Shown: positions 9,267 to 17,337 of the stretch, piece after piece
How positions within the stretch are numbered: the first letter of the stretch is position 1
Layout of the letters: each line of letters opens with the position of its first letter
DNA from: G963674665 sp963674665
Lineage (GTDB): Bacteria; Desulfobacterota; Desulfovibrionia; Desulfovibrionales; Desulfovibrionaceae
Assembly: GCA_963674665.2 (NCBI GenBank)
Contig: CAXXPL010000004.1
Span: forward strand, 124,001-188,000
Direction of reading: 5' to 3'
DNA length: 64,000 nucleotides
Translations under genes and position numbers: made by a program
Notes under the pieces: model-generated
Databases searched by the model: none
What the model was told of the DNA's origin: nothing
Seen by the model: only the letters and a program-made list of their open reading frames with translations

Positions 9267-10886
9267 ATGACTGATAACGACCAGAAACAACTGGGCAAAA
9301 CCCTCTGGAATATTGCCGACCAACTGCGCGGGGCGATGAACGCGGACGACTTCCGTGATTACATGCTCGCGTTTCTGTTCCTGCGCTATCTTTCGGACAA
9401 TTACGAAAAGGCGGCGAAAAAGGAGCTGGGGCGGGACTACCTTGACCCGGATGCGGTGGGGAACGGCGGACGGACACCGCTGTCGGTCTGGTACGACGAC
9501 AACCCCGAAGACATCGCCGCGTTCGAAAAGCAGATGCGCCGCAAGGCCCACTATGTCATCAAGCCAAAACACTTGTGGACGAATATCGCCCACATGGCCC
9601 GGACACAGGACGGGGAACTGCTGAATACGCTGCAGGAGGGGTTCAAGTACATCGAGACTGAGTCCTTTGAAAGCAGCTTCTCCGGGCTGTTCTCGGAGAT
9701 CAACCTTGCCTCGGAGAAGCTGGGCAAGGCCTTGTCGGCACGCAATGAGAGACTTTGCACGATCATCCAAAAGATCGCCGAGGGGCTGGCGGAATTCTCC
9801 ACCGATTCAGACACGCTGGGCGATGCCTATGAATACCTGATCGGCCAGTTCGCCGCCGGGTCCGGCAAAAAGGCCGGGGAGTTCTATACGCCCCAGCGCA
9901 TCAGCGACATCCTGTCCGCCATCGTCACCCTCGACGGTCAGGACCCCGCAACCGGCCCCCGGAAAAAGCTGGCAAGCGTGCTGGATTTTGCCTGCGGATC
10001 GGGTTCGTTGTTGCTGAACGTGCGCCACCGCATGGTCAATGCCAAAGGCAGCATAGGCAAGATCTACGGACAGGAGAAGAACGTCACGACCTACAACCTT
10101 TGCCGCATGAACATGCTGCTGCACGGGATGAAGGATTCAGAATTCGAGATTTACCACGGCGATACGTTGACCAACGAATGGGACATGCTCCGTGAGCAAA
10201 ACCCGGCCAAGAAACCGACCTTTGACGCGGTAGTCGCCAATCCGCCATTCAGCTACCGTTGGGAGCCGAAAGAGGCCCTCGGGGAGGACATGCGGTTCAA
10301 GAACCACGGGCTGGCGCCAAAGAGCGCGGCCGACTTCGCCTTTTTGCTCCACGGGTTTCATTACCTCAAAGATGAAGGCGTGATGGCGATCATCCTGCCC
10401 CACGGCGTACTGTTCCGGGGGGGCAAGGAGGCGGCCATCCGCAAGAAGTTACTCGACGACGGGCACATCGACACCGTGATCGGACTGCCCGCGAATCTTT
10501 TCTACTCGACGGGCATTCCGGTGTGCATTCTTGTGCTCAAGAAATGCAAGAAACCCGATGACGTGCTGATCATCAACGCCGCCGAGCACTTTGAAAAAGG
10601 CAAGCGGCAGAACTATCTGAGCTCCGAGCACATTCAGAAGATCGTCGACACCTACCGGGACCGCAAGGAAGAGGAGCGCTACTCCCGGCGGGTCGGGATG
10701 GAGGAGATCAAAGAGAACGACTACAACCTGAATATCTCGCGCTATGTCAGCACGGCCAGGCCGGAACCACAGATCGACCTGAAAGCGACCCACGAAGCAC
10801 TGGTCGAGGCGGAGAAGGAGATCAAGGCGGCCAAGGACAAACACAACGCGTTTCTAGAGGAACTGGGCCTGCCGCTGTTGCCGTAA
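9267..10886 (+). CDS. hsdM: Type I restriction-modification DNA methyltransferase subunit M
   Basis: HsdM is the N6-adenine methylase of the type I complex. The 539-residue protein has the N-terminal HsdM domain (KQLGKTLWNIADQLRGAM). It has the AdoMet-binding motif I VLDFACGSGSL after GEFYTPQRI, and the catalytic motif IV NPPF (DAVVANPPFSYRW). The HsdS-binding C-terminal helix ends in LEELGLPLLP. The length is normal and no lesion is seen. It lies last in the locus, whereas hsdM normally precedes hsdS. Even with a defective hsdR, M and S could still methylate DNA. Confidence 0.95.
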   Translation: MTDNDQKQLGKTLWNIADQLRGAMNADDFRDYMLAFLFLRYLSDNYEKAAKKELGRDYLDPDAVGNGGRTPLSVWYDDNPEDIAAFEKQMRRKAHYVIKPKHLWTNIAHMARTQDGELLNTLQEGFKYIETESFESSFSGLFSEINLASEKLGKALSARNERLCTIIQKIAEGLAEFSTDSDTLGDAYEYLIGQFAAGSGKKAGEFYTPQRISDILSAIVTLDGQDPATGPRKKLASVLDFACGSGSLLLNVRHRMVNAKGSIGKIYGQEKNVTTYNLCRMNMLLHGMKDSEFEIYHGDTLTNEWDMLREQNPAKKPTFDAVVANPPFSYRWEPKEALGEDMRFKNHGLAPKSAADFAFLLHGFHYLKDEGVMAIILPHGVLFRGGKEAAIRKKLLDDGHIDTVIGLPANLFYSTGIPVCILVLKKCKKPDDVLIINAAEHFEKGKRQNYLSSEHIQKIVDTYRDRKEEERYSRRVGMEEIKENDYNLNISRYVSTARPEPQIDLKATHEALVEAEKEIKAAKDKHNAFLEELGLPLLP

Positions 10887-10912
10887 AGCTCTTGGCGGGC
10901 TGAAGCGTTTCT

Positions 10913-11051
10913 TAGAGCATTATGTCATTGAAAAAATCCATCCGGATAAAATGCTCTGGCGGTGTGCAGCGAAGCGGAACAACGCCCGCGAGATTTCCGT
11001 AGCCGGGCTTTGCCCGGCGTCAAGCGGAAACCTCAAGCGCAGAATGCTCTA
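10913..11051. repeat. Interspersed repeat family R1, copy a (~139 bp)
   Basis: It opens with TAGAGCATTATGTCATTG and closes with GCAGAATGCTCTA, so its ends are inverted repeats. The core carries the GC-rich palindrome GCCGGGCTTTGCCCGGC. Near-identical copies lie at 13346-13484 and 28383-28521. It looks like a non-coding MITE-like or BIME-like element. Confidence 0.9.
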
Positions 11052-11477
11052 AGGGGGGGGAGAAGCGGAAGGCGAGGAGCCAGGAAAAAACAAGGAGGAT
11101 ACCATATACCTTTTGTGCACGCATTCTTTGGGATAAACAAGGATATGAGGATTCTATTGTTGATGATTTTATGATGAAATATACTTGTGTTAAGAGGTTA
11201 AGGAAAGCATATGAATCTATAAATCTCCAGCCTAAAGATGAAACGGAAAGAATCGATCACTATTTCAGCATGACGATATGTGAACTATTGCATTTCCATA
11301 GTCCACAGATAACTGTGCCATCCAACCGAACGTACACATTTGTTTATAATGTGCGACACCCGCCATGACTCCTGCCTGAATGTTATGTCCGCGGTACCAA
11401 GTCCATTTATTCATGCCTGACTACGGAAATTCAGTCGTCATCTCTGACGGCGGGATTCGACGCGGAATTTCGTGGTG
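11052..11477. other. AT-rich intergenic stretch
   Basis: An AT-rich patch (about 11100-11370) contains short open frames with no family resemblance, including one of 65 codons at 11171-11368. It may be decayed transferred DNA. I do not call a gene. Confidence 0.4.
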
Positions 11478-11629
11478 GGAAGCGCCGCATAATTACCAGC
11501 GGTCTTTTTTGTCGTGGAAAGATAAACCATTGTGCATGTCTGATGCACGTATGCCTTGCCTTTATCTTGCTCCTTGTCAGCAATGAATTATGCAGAACTT
11601 CCTGAAAATGTGATTAATCAGCGCTTCCT
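11478..11629. repeat. Interspersed repeat family R3, copy a (~150 bp)
   Basis: It begins GGAAGCGCCGCATAATTACC and ends GATTAATCAGCGCTTCC, inverted termini of about 16 bp. The interior resembles the copy at 53531-53687, sharing a GCCTTGCCTTT-like core and an AATT...CAG..CTTCC segment, and shows potential hairpins. Confidence 0.7.
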
Positions 11630-11635
11630 CAATTC

Positions 11636-11730
11636 CTATTTCCCCACCAGCGCCAGAATGGGCAACATGTCCAGCAGAACCACGGTGAACACGTTCTCCC
11701 AGGGCTTTATCGCTCCAAGGTCCGGTGTTA
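11636..11730 (-). pseudogene. 3' remnant of a HAAAP-type amino acid permease gene
   Basis: Read on the minus strand this encodes a tail (PWENVFTVVLLDMLPILALVGK, here split as PWENVFTVVLL and DMLPILALVGK). It resembles the end of the permease at 16022-17260 (SWIVVFTGVLL, then VLSPFLALMGK). No upstream part of the gene is recognisable. It is a leftover of a second transporter copy, abutting an R3 repeat. Confidence 0.55.
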
Positions 11731-11999
11731 AAAGTTCATTCCCATTCATAGATAGTTGTCTCTTGATGGCCGCATTGAAACAACGCGCTGTCTGGTATTT
11801 ACTCAAAGAGATACAATTCCACATTAAATGTCTCGGAGCAAAAAGATATAGAGGTTTATTGCCCCAACATCTTGCCGCAGAACAACTCATATGTTAACGA
11901 TTGTAGCAAATTGAAAATTATACCGATCGCGGCGGTATGGTTTACAGCATGAACACCAGGCCTGACATTAACACCTTTTCAAGCGTCCAGCCTGAGTAA

Positions 12000-12179
12000 C
12001 TCAAGAATATTATAGGTGTACTTACTCAGGCATGTCATGAACGAATTGATTTGCGGTGCGACCCGCCCAGTATGGATTTGGCCGAACTGCGCCGCCTGGA
12101 GGCGTTCAACCGGAAGCGGTATCCGACAGCCTCCGAAGTCACCGAAATTCCGGGTGTGGTCAAGCGTCGTATCACATAA
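12000..12179 (+). other. Unidentified small open frame (possible gene remnant)
   Basis: This frame encodes ERIDLRCDPPSMDLAELRRL followed by EAFNRKRYPTASEVTEIPG and VVKRRIT. It has a charged, protein-like composition, with an internal ATG at 12072 but no good ribosome-binding site. I do not recognise it. It may be the tail of a lost gene upstream of the sulfur-carrier pair. The surrounding 11731-12385 holds nothing else that I can support. Confidence 0.3.
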
Positions 12180-12385
12180 CAGGTGGCCAGTCCGCTCGAA
12201 AAGGGGCCGCCACAGGGGCGGACGGATAGCGATGACACGCGGGTTCGCCTGCTGTCCACGCTGACCACATCGCGTGGGGGCATGGAGGCAGTGGCCATCA
12301 CGCCGAACGGTCGGATTGGTGGCGGAATGGGGAATACGCAACAGAAGCATCAAGCAATGGACCAAGAATAATCGGAGGATGTTCC

Positions 12386-12940
12386 ATGAGCGACTTTGAG
12401 GCATTGCAAAAGCGGATCGACGCGATGAAGGCGGAACTGGCCCAGGCAAAGGGGGAAGTCGCCGAAGACAAGCTGAGCATGGTTGTTTTCAGCGGCGATC
12501 TGGACAAGGCGCTTGCAGCGATGATCATCGCCACCGGGTCCACGGCCATGGGTATGGAGGCGATTTTGTTCTTCACTTTCTGGGGCACGGCGGTGCTGCG
12601 CGATCCCAAGAAATCCGTAGCGGGCAAGGACTTCATGGGCAAGATGTTCGGCTGGATGATGCCCAAGGGCGCCGGCAAGGTGAAGCTTTCCAAAATGAAC
12701 ATGGCCGGCATGGGCACCTCGATGCTCAAGGGCCTGATGAGGAAAAAGAACGTGGCGTCTCTGGAACAGATGATCGAGATGGCCGGCGAGCTGGGCGTCA
12801 AGATCTACATCTGCGAGATGTCGATGGATTTGATGGGCTTCAAGCGCGAGGAGATGATCGACTACCCGGATCTGAAGTATGCCGGTGTCGCCACATTCCT
12901 GGCTGAGGCCAAAAACAGCAAAGTTCAACTTTTCCTGTAA
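12386..12940 (+). CDS. DsrE/DsrF/DrsH-like family protein (DsrE2-type)
   Basis: This 184-residue protein has the DsrE2-type plan. An N-terminal helix is followed by KLSMVVFSGDLDKALAAM, the GMEAILFFTFWGTAVL segment, a variable Met/Lys-rich insert (MFGWMMPKG...), and a C-terminal VKIYICEMSMDLMG containing the Cys often proposed as the sulfur carrier. Such proteins work in sulfur trafficking and are often encoded next to TusA-like proteins, as here 30 bases downstream. AATCGGAGGA precedes the ATG. The exact donor and acceptor are unknown. Confidence 0.88.
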   Translation: MSDFEALQKRIDAMKAELAQAKGEVAEDKLSMVVFSGDLDKALAAMIIATGSTAMGMEAILFFTFWGTAVLRDPKKSVAGKDFMGKMFGWMMPKGAGKVKLSKMNMAGMGTSMLKGLMRKKNVASLEQMIEMAGELGVKIYICEMSMDLMGFKREEMIDYPDLKYAGVATFLAEAKNSKVQLFL

Positions 12941-12969
12941 CCTGACTTCCCAGCAATGGAGGAATACGT

Positions 12970-13203
12970 ATGAGCAACTCGGACAAGAAGATTGACTTGA
13001 GCGGACTGCCGTGCCCCATGCCTGTGGTTAAGATGAGCAAGGCCATCAAAGAACTCGAGGTGGGGCAGGTGCTTGAGGCGAAAACCACCGACCCCGGCGC
13101 CCTGACCGACTTTCCCGCCTGGGCCAAGAGCAGCGGACAGGAGATCGTCGAAACCATAGAGGGCGACGACGGCGCCACCTTCTTCGTCAAGCGCATCAAG
13201 TAA
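12970..13203 (+). CDS. TusA/SirA-family sulfur carrier protein
   Basis: A 77-residue TusA-fold protein. The hallmark LPCPMPVVKM gives the CPxP motif at the start of the first helix, whose Cys carries persulfide sulfur. VGQVLEAKTTDPGALTDFPAW is the conserved second half, and it ends in FVKRIK. It follows the DsrE-like gene by 29 bases with a GGAGG site, so the two form a transcription unit for sulfur relay. Other TusA-like functions, such as selenium or molybdenum-cofactor sulfuration, cannot be excluded. Confidence 0.92.
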   Translation: MSNSDKKIDLSGLPCPMPVVKMSKAIKELEVGQVLEAKTTDPGALTDFPAWAKSSGQEIVETIEGDDGATFFVKRIK

Positions 13204-13345
13204 GTTCATACTCCGCAAGTGCGGATGATCATGATTTGCGGAACGATGTGGATGGACGTGAAGCGCAAACGACTGGGTGTATCAACGGGAGTGGCGGAGC
13301 GTTTGTACTCGTTCCGGGGGGGAGGGGCGCATCGCGGCGGTTACT

Positions 13346-13484
13346 TAGAGCATTTTGTCATTGAAAATATCTATCCGGAAAAAATGCTCTGGCGGTGTGA
13401 AGCGAAGCGGAACAACGCCCGCGAGGTTCCCGTAGCCGGGCTTTGCCCGGCGTCAAGCGGAAACCTCAAGCGTAAAATGCTCTA
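13346..13484. repeat. Interspersed repeat family R1, copy b
   Basis: Same architecture as copies a and c: TAGAGCATTTTGTCATTG at one end, GCGTAAAATGCTCTA at the other, and the GCCGGGCTTTGCCCGGC palindrome inside. It lies between the TusA gene and the Rhs remnants. Confidence 0.9.
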
Positions 13485-13555
13485 GGTGAGCCGCTTTGGA
13501 GCAATTCCAGTGTGATGTGACCTCGTTCGTGTCGGCGCTCCCCGGGCCGACCCAG

Positions 13556-13615
13556 CGGCAGCACCATAGGCTACAAGAACGACGCCCTTGGCCGACGCGT
13601 TGCCAAGTACAACTG
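13556..13615 (+). pseudogene. Short Rhs/YD-repeat remnant
   Basis: The segment encodes GYKNDALGRRVAKYN, a YD-repeat motif (Y.YDALGRR) characteristic of Rhs proteins, and then stops at TGA. It sits about 250 bases before the orphan Rhs tip, so it is probably debris of the same large gene. Confidence 0.6.
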
Positions 13616-13795
13616 AGATCCAAAATGTGTAACATTTTGATGATCGAAGGGGTAAGAACGGCCACGCCAAAGGCGGGGCATAGCGGCGCAGCCGCCGGAG
13701 CGCGTCTTTATTTTTATACGCTCCGCGTTATATGTAAATGGCGTGGTAACAGAGAAATACCTATGGCAGGGGCGCACGCAACTCCTGGCCGTGTT

Positions 13796-13831
13796 TAGAG
13801 CATCTCAAGCTTGAAAAGCTCTAGATGCTCT
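13796..13831. repeat. Short hairpin related to R1 repeat ends
   Basis: TAGAGCATCTCAAGCTTG and its partner CTCTAGATGCTCT form an imperfect inverted repeat whose tips match the AGAGCAT/ATGCTCT ends of family R1. It lies directly before the Rhs tip. Confidence 0.55.
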
Positions 13832-13868
13832 TATGCATTTGCTGGAATAATGAGACATTATTCCAGCA

Positions 13869-14624
13869 GTGAGCCTTGCTTCAAGGCGAAAATGCGACAA
13901 TGCCGACGGTTCTTTGAAATCCCGCTTCCTGTATGCCGACGCCCGCATGCCCGTGGCCGTGGAAGCCGACGGTCAGACATACTACCTGGCCTGCGACCAG
14001 GTCGGCTCCCTGCGCGCTGTTGCCGATGCCAACGGAACCGTGGTCAAAGCCGTGACCTACGACTCCTTCGGCAACGTGCTGGAGGACAGCAACGAGAACC
14101 TTACCGTGCTCTTCGGCTTTGCCGGTGGTCTGTATGACGCTGATGCTGGATTGGTAAGATTTGGTTTCAGGGATTACGACGCGGAGGCTGGGAGATGGAC
14201 GGCTAAAGATCCCATTGGCTTTAAGGGCGGAGATGGTGATCTGTATGGATACTGTAGTGGGGAGCCGGTGAATTGGGTCGATATTGATGGCAAATTTCCT
14301 AGGAATTTCTTTTTGCCTGACCATTGGTACATGGATAGAGAGATTAGAATTTGGGATTCGGCTTTTAGAAATCTGCCTAAATATGTTATCTCTGGAACAG
14401 TGGAAGTTTTTAATAATTGCTCACATTGTACTGTAACTTGTACTGTTGAGGTGGGAGTCCCCGCAGCAGCAATGAATATGGCCATTGGTGAAATTTCAAA
14501 TATAGGTGTAAAAACAATTGTATATATGGATCTTGAAAGGGCAATGTCATTATATGGAAATGTGTCGCTAGCTACAACTGTAGGATTTATTGCGTGGTTC
14601 TCGTATATGTGTACTTCGGGATAG
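13869..14624 (+). CDS. Orphan Rhs core C-terminus with variable (toxin-like) tip
   Basis: Residues ~18-142 are the conserved Rhs-associated core end. YYLACDQVGSLRAVAD and VTYDSFGNVLED are followed by the diagnostic RFGFRDYDAEAGRWTAKDPI and LYGYCSGEPVNWVDIDGK. Downstream about 110 residues (143-251) are unique, AT-richer and carry two hydrophobic stretches plus a Cys-rich NNCSHCTVTC patch. This is where polymorphic Rhs proteins carry their toxin domain. The large N-terminal part is missing; the GTG start at 13869 is only where the frame opens, with no good ribosome-binding site. The tip may serve as a recombination cassette rather than an expressed protein. I do not recognise the toxin family; the hydrophobicity suggests membrane action. 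Confidence 0.8.
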   Translation: MSLASRRKCDNADGSLKSRFLYADARMPVAVEADGQTYYLACDQVGSLRAVADANGTVVKAVTYDSFGNVLEDSNENLTVLFGFAGGLYDADAGLVRFGFRDYDAEAGRWTAKDPIGFKGGDGDLYGYCSGEPVNWVDIDGKFPRNFFLPDHWYMDREIRIWDSAFRNLPKYVISGTVEVFNNCSHCTVTCTVEVGVPAAAMNMAIGEISNIGVKTIVYMDLERAMSLYGNVSLATTVGFIAWFSYMCTSG

Positions 14625-14629
14625 CAAAA

Positions 14630-14950
14630 ATGTTTCACAAATTATTTATAATTTATATTCTCATTGCGACTGCGGTGTCTTTTGCTTACTTAAAGTCAAA
14701 ATATAGTGACTTTAAGCACCGAGAATTGGTTCTTTTTGTGTTGGGTGTTACACTATTTTGTGTGGGAACAGTAATGGTGAATATGACAAAGGGACCTTCA
14801 ACATTACTTGAATATCTTACATTTCAAGAATTTCACCATGCCGGAAGAATAGTTTTGATAGGCTATATATTAGTTCTAATGTCTTTGTTTTTCTTTCTTG
14901 ACAAACTGCTGACCAAATTTGTGAGTAAGAAAGGACCTAAGAATGAATAA
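14630..14950 (+). CDS. Small membrane protein, probable immunity partner of the Rhs tip
   Basis: A 106-residue protein begins MFHKLFIIYILIATAVSF, 5 bases after the Rhs tip stop. It has about three membrane segments (residues ~3-20, ~30-47 and ~75-95) and a Lys-rich cytosolic end. A GTG at 14594 would extend it by 12 residues and overlap the tip gene. Low GC and position immediately after an Rhs C-terminal tip are the usual setting of immunity genes. A membrane immunity protein would fit a membrane-active toxin. No family was recognised. Confidence 0.65.
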   Translation: MFHKLFIIYILIATAVSFAYLKSKYSDFKHRELVLFVLGVTLFCVGTVMVNMTKGPSTLLEYLTFQEFHHAGRIVLIGYILVLMSLFFFLDKLLTKFVSKKGPKNE

Positions 14951-14954
14951 TTAA

Positions 14955-15604
14955 AACAGTTAAACCACCGCCTCTGGCGGTGTGACCCGAAAAGGTTCTA
15001 CCGATCCTGGGTTGATAATACTACTGAAAAAGGCTCTTCCACTCAAAGCCCGCCGGGGCAGAGAAAGGAAGAGCCAATGCGAGAATGGAAAAGTCAATCT
15101 CATGTCAGGTGGTATTGTAGGTACCACGTTGTGATCATCCCCAAGTATCGTAAAAAGGCGATATTTGGAAGACTCCGAAAAGAGATCGGAGGCATACTCA
15201 GAGAACTGTGCGAGCAGTTTGGAATAGAGTTGGTGGAAGGAAACGCAATGCCAGACCATGTTCACATGTGTGTGAGCATCCCTCCTAAATACAGCGTTGC
15301 AAATGCTATGGGCAAGCTCAAGGGCAAGTCTGCGATTTTGATCCATAAGCGTTACCTTGGTCGAGGGAAGAATTTGACAGGTTTCCATTTTTGGGCACGG
15401 GGTTACTGTGTAAGCACCGTAGGCTTGGATGAAGCTCAAATCGTTGAATACATCCAAAGGCAAGACCATCACGAATTGAGGCAGGAGCAGCTGACCCTAC
15501 AAGAGGTTGGCATTAAGCAGAAATCAAAGAGGATGCCCCGGCGGGGTAGGCCCCCTTCAAGGGGGCATCCTCATACCACCGGCTTTGCCGGTGGTACCTG
15601 ATTA
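14955..15604 (+). mobile_element. IS200/IS605-family element
   Basis: A single HUH transposase gene is bracketed by subterminal hairpins instead of inverted repeats. CACCGCCTCTGGCGGTG (about 14966-14982) is at the left and ACCACCGGCTTTGCCGGTGGT-type (15575-15595) at the right. Exact cleavage sites cannot be fixed by eye, so the borders are approximate. It follows the immunity gene directly. Confidence 0.8.
15077..15601 (+). CDS. tnpA: IS200/IS605 transposase TnpA
   Basis: This is a Y1 HUH single-strand transposase. The early RWYCRYHVVIIPKYRKK segment, the HUH motif as HVH in NAMPDHVHMCVSIPPK, and the catalytic Tyr in IVEYIQRQ are all visible. The normal domain ends near residue 145. The frame runs on for about 30 residues through the right-end hairpins (RRGRPPSRGHPHTTGFAGG), which is common in these elements. 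The GAAAGGAAG site supports the ATG at 15077. Confidence 0.92.
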   Translation: MREWKSQSHVRWYCRYHVVIIPKYRKKAIFGRLRKEIGGILRELCEQFGIELVEGNAMPDHVHMCVSIPPKYSVANAMGKLKGKSAILIHKRYLGRGKNLTGFHFWARGYCVSTVGLDEAQIVEYIQRQDHHELRQEQLTLQEVGIKQKSKRMPRRGRPPSRGHPHTTGFAGGT

Positions 15605-16021
15605 CACGCCACTATACTAACTCAAACAAGATAAAACTTCAGAGTCCCCCTGGACTTCTACTTTGATCTCGATCCCGAGTACACCACCCCCTTATCTGGC
15701 CACCGGCGTCACCTCCACGGAGAGCGGCCTGAGCCGCGTCATGGGGCAGCTGCGGGAATACCTGGACGACGACGAGGACGGCGCCTACGACAGGATCGTG
15801 CACACGCGCACGCTCAATGGCAGGACCTACACCTTGGAAGAGTACACCTACGGCGCATGCTGCCACCACTATCCAGGCGATGCTCTATGCCGGGCTCTAT
15901 CCAGCTCGATTCCATGTTATGCCGCTTGCTTGCCCACCCTGGATGATATCCGCGACCTGTTGGTCATCTCTCTTCATGCCTCTTGCCGCCATTTCAGGAA
16001 CCGGGTTCCGGCAATTGGTTC
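15605..16021. other. Intergenic stretch with possible gene debris
   Basis: Part of the plus strand (15700-15860) reads as protein-like, low-ambiguity text (a DDDEDGAYDRIVHTRTLNG segment followed by TYTLEEYTYGA). It has no start or family match and loses its character near 15870. It could be another piece of the wrecked Rhs or other secreted protein gene. No gene is called. Confidence 0.35.
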
Positions 16022-17260
16022 CTATTTCCCCATCAGAGCAAGAAAGGGCGACAGGACCAGAAGAACTCCGGTGAACACGACTATCCAGGATTGCGGCCCA
16101 CGGTATTTGGCCAGGGTATCCACCTTGTAGATGAGGGTAACCGGGATGAAGCAGCCGATAACCGCGAAAATGGGGCTGCAGATGCTGGTGAAATACAGGA
16201 TGGGGAAGTCGACTATGGTGGCGGTCCAGCCGAGCAGCACGATGAGGGACACGGCTCCGGCCGATATTTTCGCCATGCTGACCTCTTTCCTGGGTTTGTC
16301 CGCGACAAAGATGTTCATGTACAGCCCGACGCAGGCCTCGTGCAGCCCGAGCAGCACGCCGAAAAAGGAGGTGGTCACGGCGCAGAGGTCAATGGTCACC
16401 CCCAGGGCCGGAACAAGGGTTCCCGGTATGACCTTGACCATGATGGCCAGAAAGGACGTGTTGGCCACAAAAGCGTTGTAGGCGTCCTGATGGGTTATGG
16501 ACATGGTGCAGGAGAAGGCGAAGAAAAAAACCACCCCGGCCAGAATGAAGAAGGCGCGGTTCATGATCTGCATGGCCTTTTTCCTGGCAATTTCCAGATC
16601 CTCGTACTCGGAGCGGACGTAGATGACCATCGGACTCAGGGATTGCAGGAACAGGATCGAGGTCATGGCAAAGGGCAGGGTCACCACCGTCTGGGAGAGC
16701 ATTTGCGAAATGGACGTGATGTCCTTGATGTTTTGGACATCCCATTGCGGGATGATCATCAGGGCGAGAAGGACCAGAGAGGAGAGAATGACCACGATCA
16801 GAATCTTGGACAGGTTGAACAGCAGCGTCTTGCTCGCAAAGGCGAGGAATACCAGGAAGCCGATCAGCATCAGGGCGTAGAGGTGGTTTCCGGACAGCAA
16901 CCCCTCTGTCAGGCCCGCGGCCTGGATGTACGAGGCGCTGTCGTTGGTGACGGTTTCACTGTACACGCAGAGCCAGATCAGGAGCATCACGAAATAGATG
17001 ATGCCCAGTGCCGCCCCCCATTTGCTTCCCATATATTCGCTGATGGTGGTGGGGTAGTCAGAGGCTTGCCTGGACTCGATCAGCGTGTTGATGAACAGGC
17101 GCTGGAACAGATACAGGGCGGGGTAGGCGATAAGTATGGCGAGGAGGAAGGTCCACAGCCCCACCAGCCCGGCCTGGATGGGCAGGAACACTATGCCCGC
17201 TCCGATACCCATGCCGATATTGATGGCCACCCATCCCCAATCCTTGGAATTCATTTTCAT
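16022..17260 (-). CDS. cyuP: HAAAP-family amino acid permease, CyuP/SdaC-like
   Basis: About 412 residues with roughly eleven membrane helices. The N-terminal INIGMGIGAGIVFLPIQAG is the substrate-site glycine-rich motif of the hydroxy/aromatic amino acid permease family. ATG 17260 (MKMNSKDWG) is preferred over a TTG at 17299. The gene follows a cysteine-desulfidase gene by about 77 bases in the same orientation. The E. coli cyuP (yhaO)-cyuA (yhaM) pair, which imports and degrades cysteine, has the same partners, so cysteine or serine import is the likely role. A 3' remnant of a related permease lies at 11636-11730. Confidence 0.85.
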   Translation of the reverse strand: MKMNSKDWGWVAINIGMGIGAGIVFLPIQAGLVGLWTFLLAILIAYPALYLFQRLFINTLIESRQASDYPTTISEYMGSKWGAALGIIYFVMLLIWLCVYSETVTNDSASYIQAAGLTEGLLSGNHLYALMLIGFLVFLAFASKTLLFNLSKILIVVILSSLVLLALMIIPQWDVQNIKDITSISQMLSQTVVTLPFAMTSILFLQSLSPMVIYVRSEYEDLEIARKKAMQIMNRAFFILAGVVFFFAFSCTMSITHQDAYNAFVANTSFLAIMVKVIPGTLVPALGVTIDLCAVTTSFFGVLLGLHEACVGLYMNIFVADKPRKEVSMAKISAGAVSLIVLLGWTATIVDFPILYFTSICSPIFAVIGCFIPVTLIYKVDTLAKYRGPQSWIVVFTGVLLVLSPFLALMGK

Positions 17261-17337
17261 GTTCGCAGCCTTTTCTGTTTCGTCTGATATTGAAAGCAAT
17301 CACTCCGGGAGCGCAGGAACGCCCCTGCTGCCTTGGA

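Noticed and set aside
11171..11368. 65-codon gene in the AT-rich patch
   Set aside because: No ribosome-binding site, no family resemblance and unremarkable composition; more likely decayed DNA.
15983..17287. 434-codon plus-strand open frame
   Set aside because: It is antisense to the cyuP permease, which has proper membrane helices; this frame is Gly/Asp/His-rich without any fold signal.
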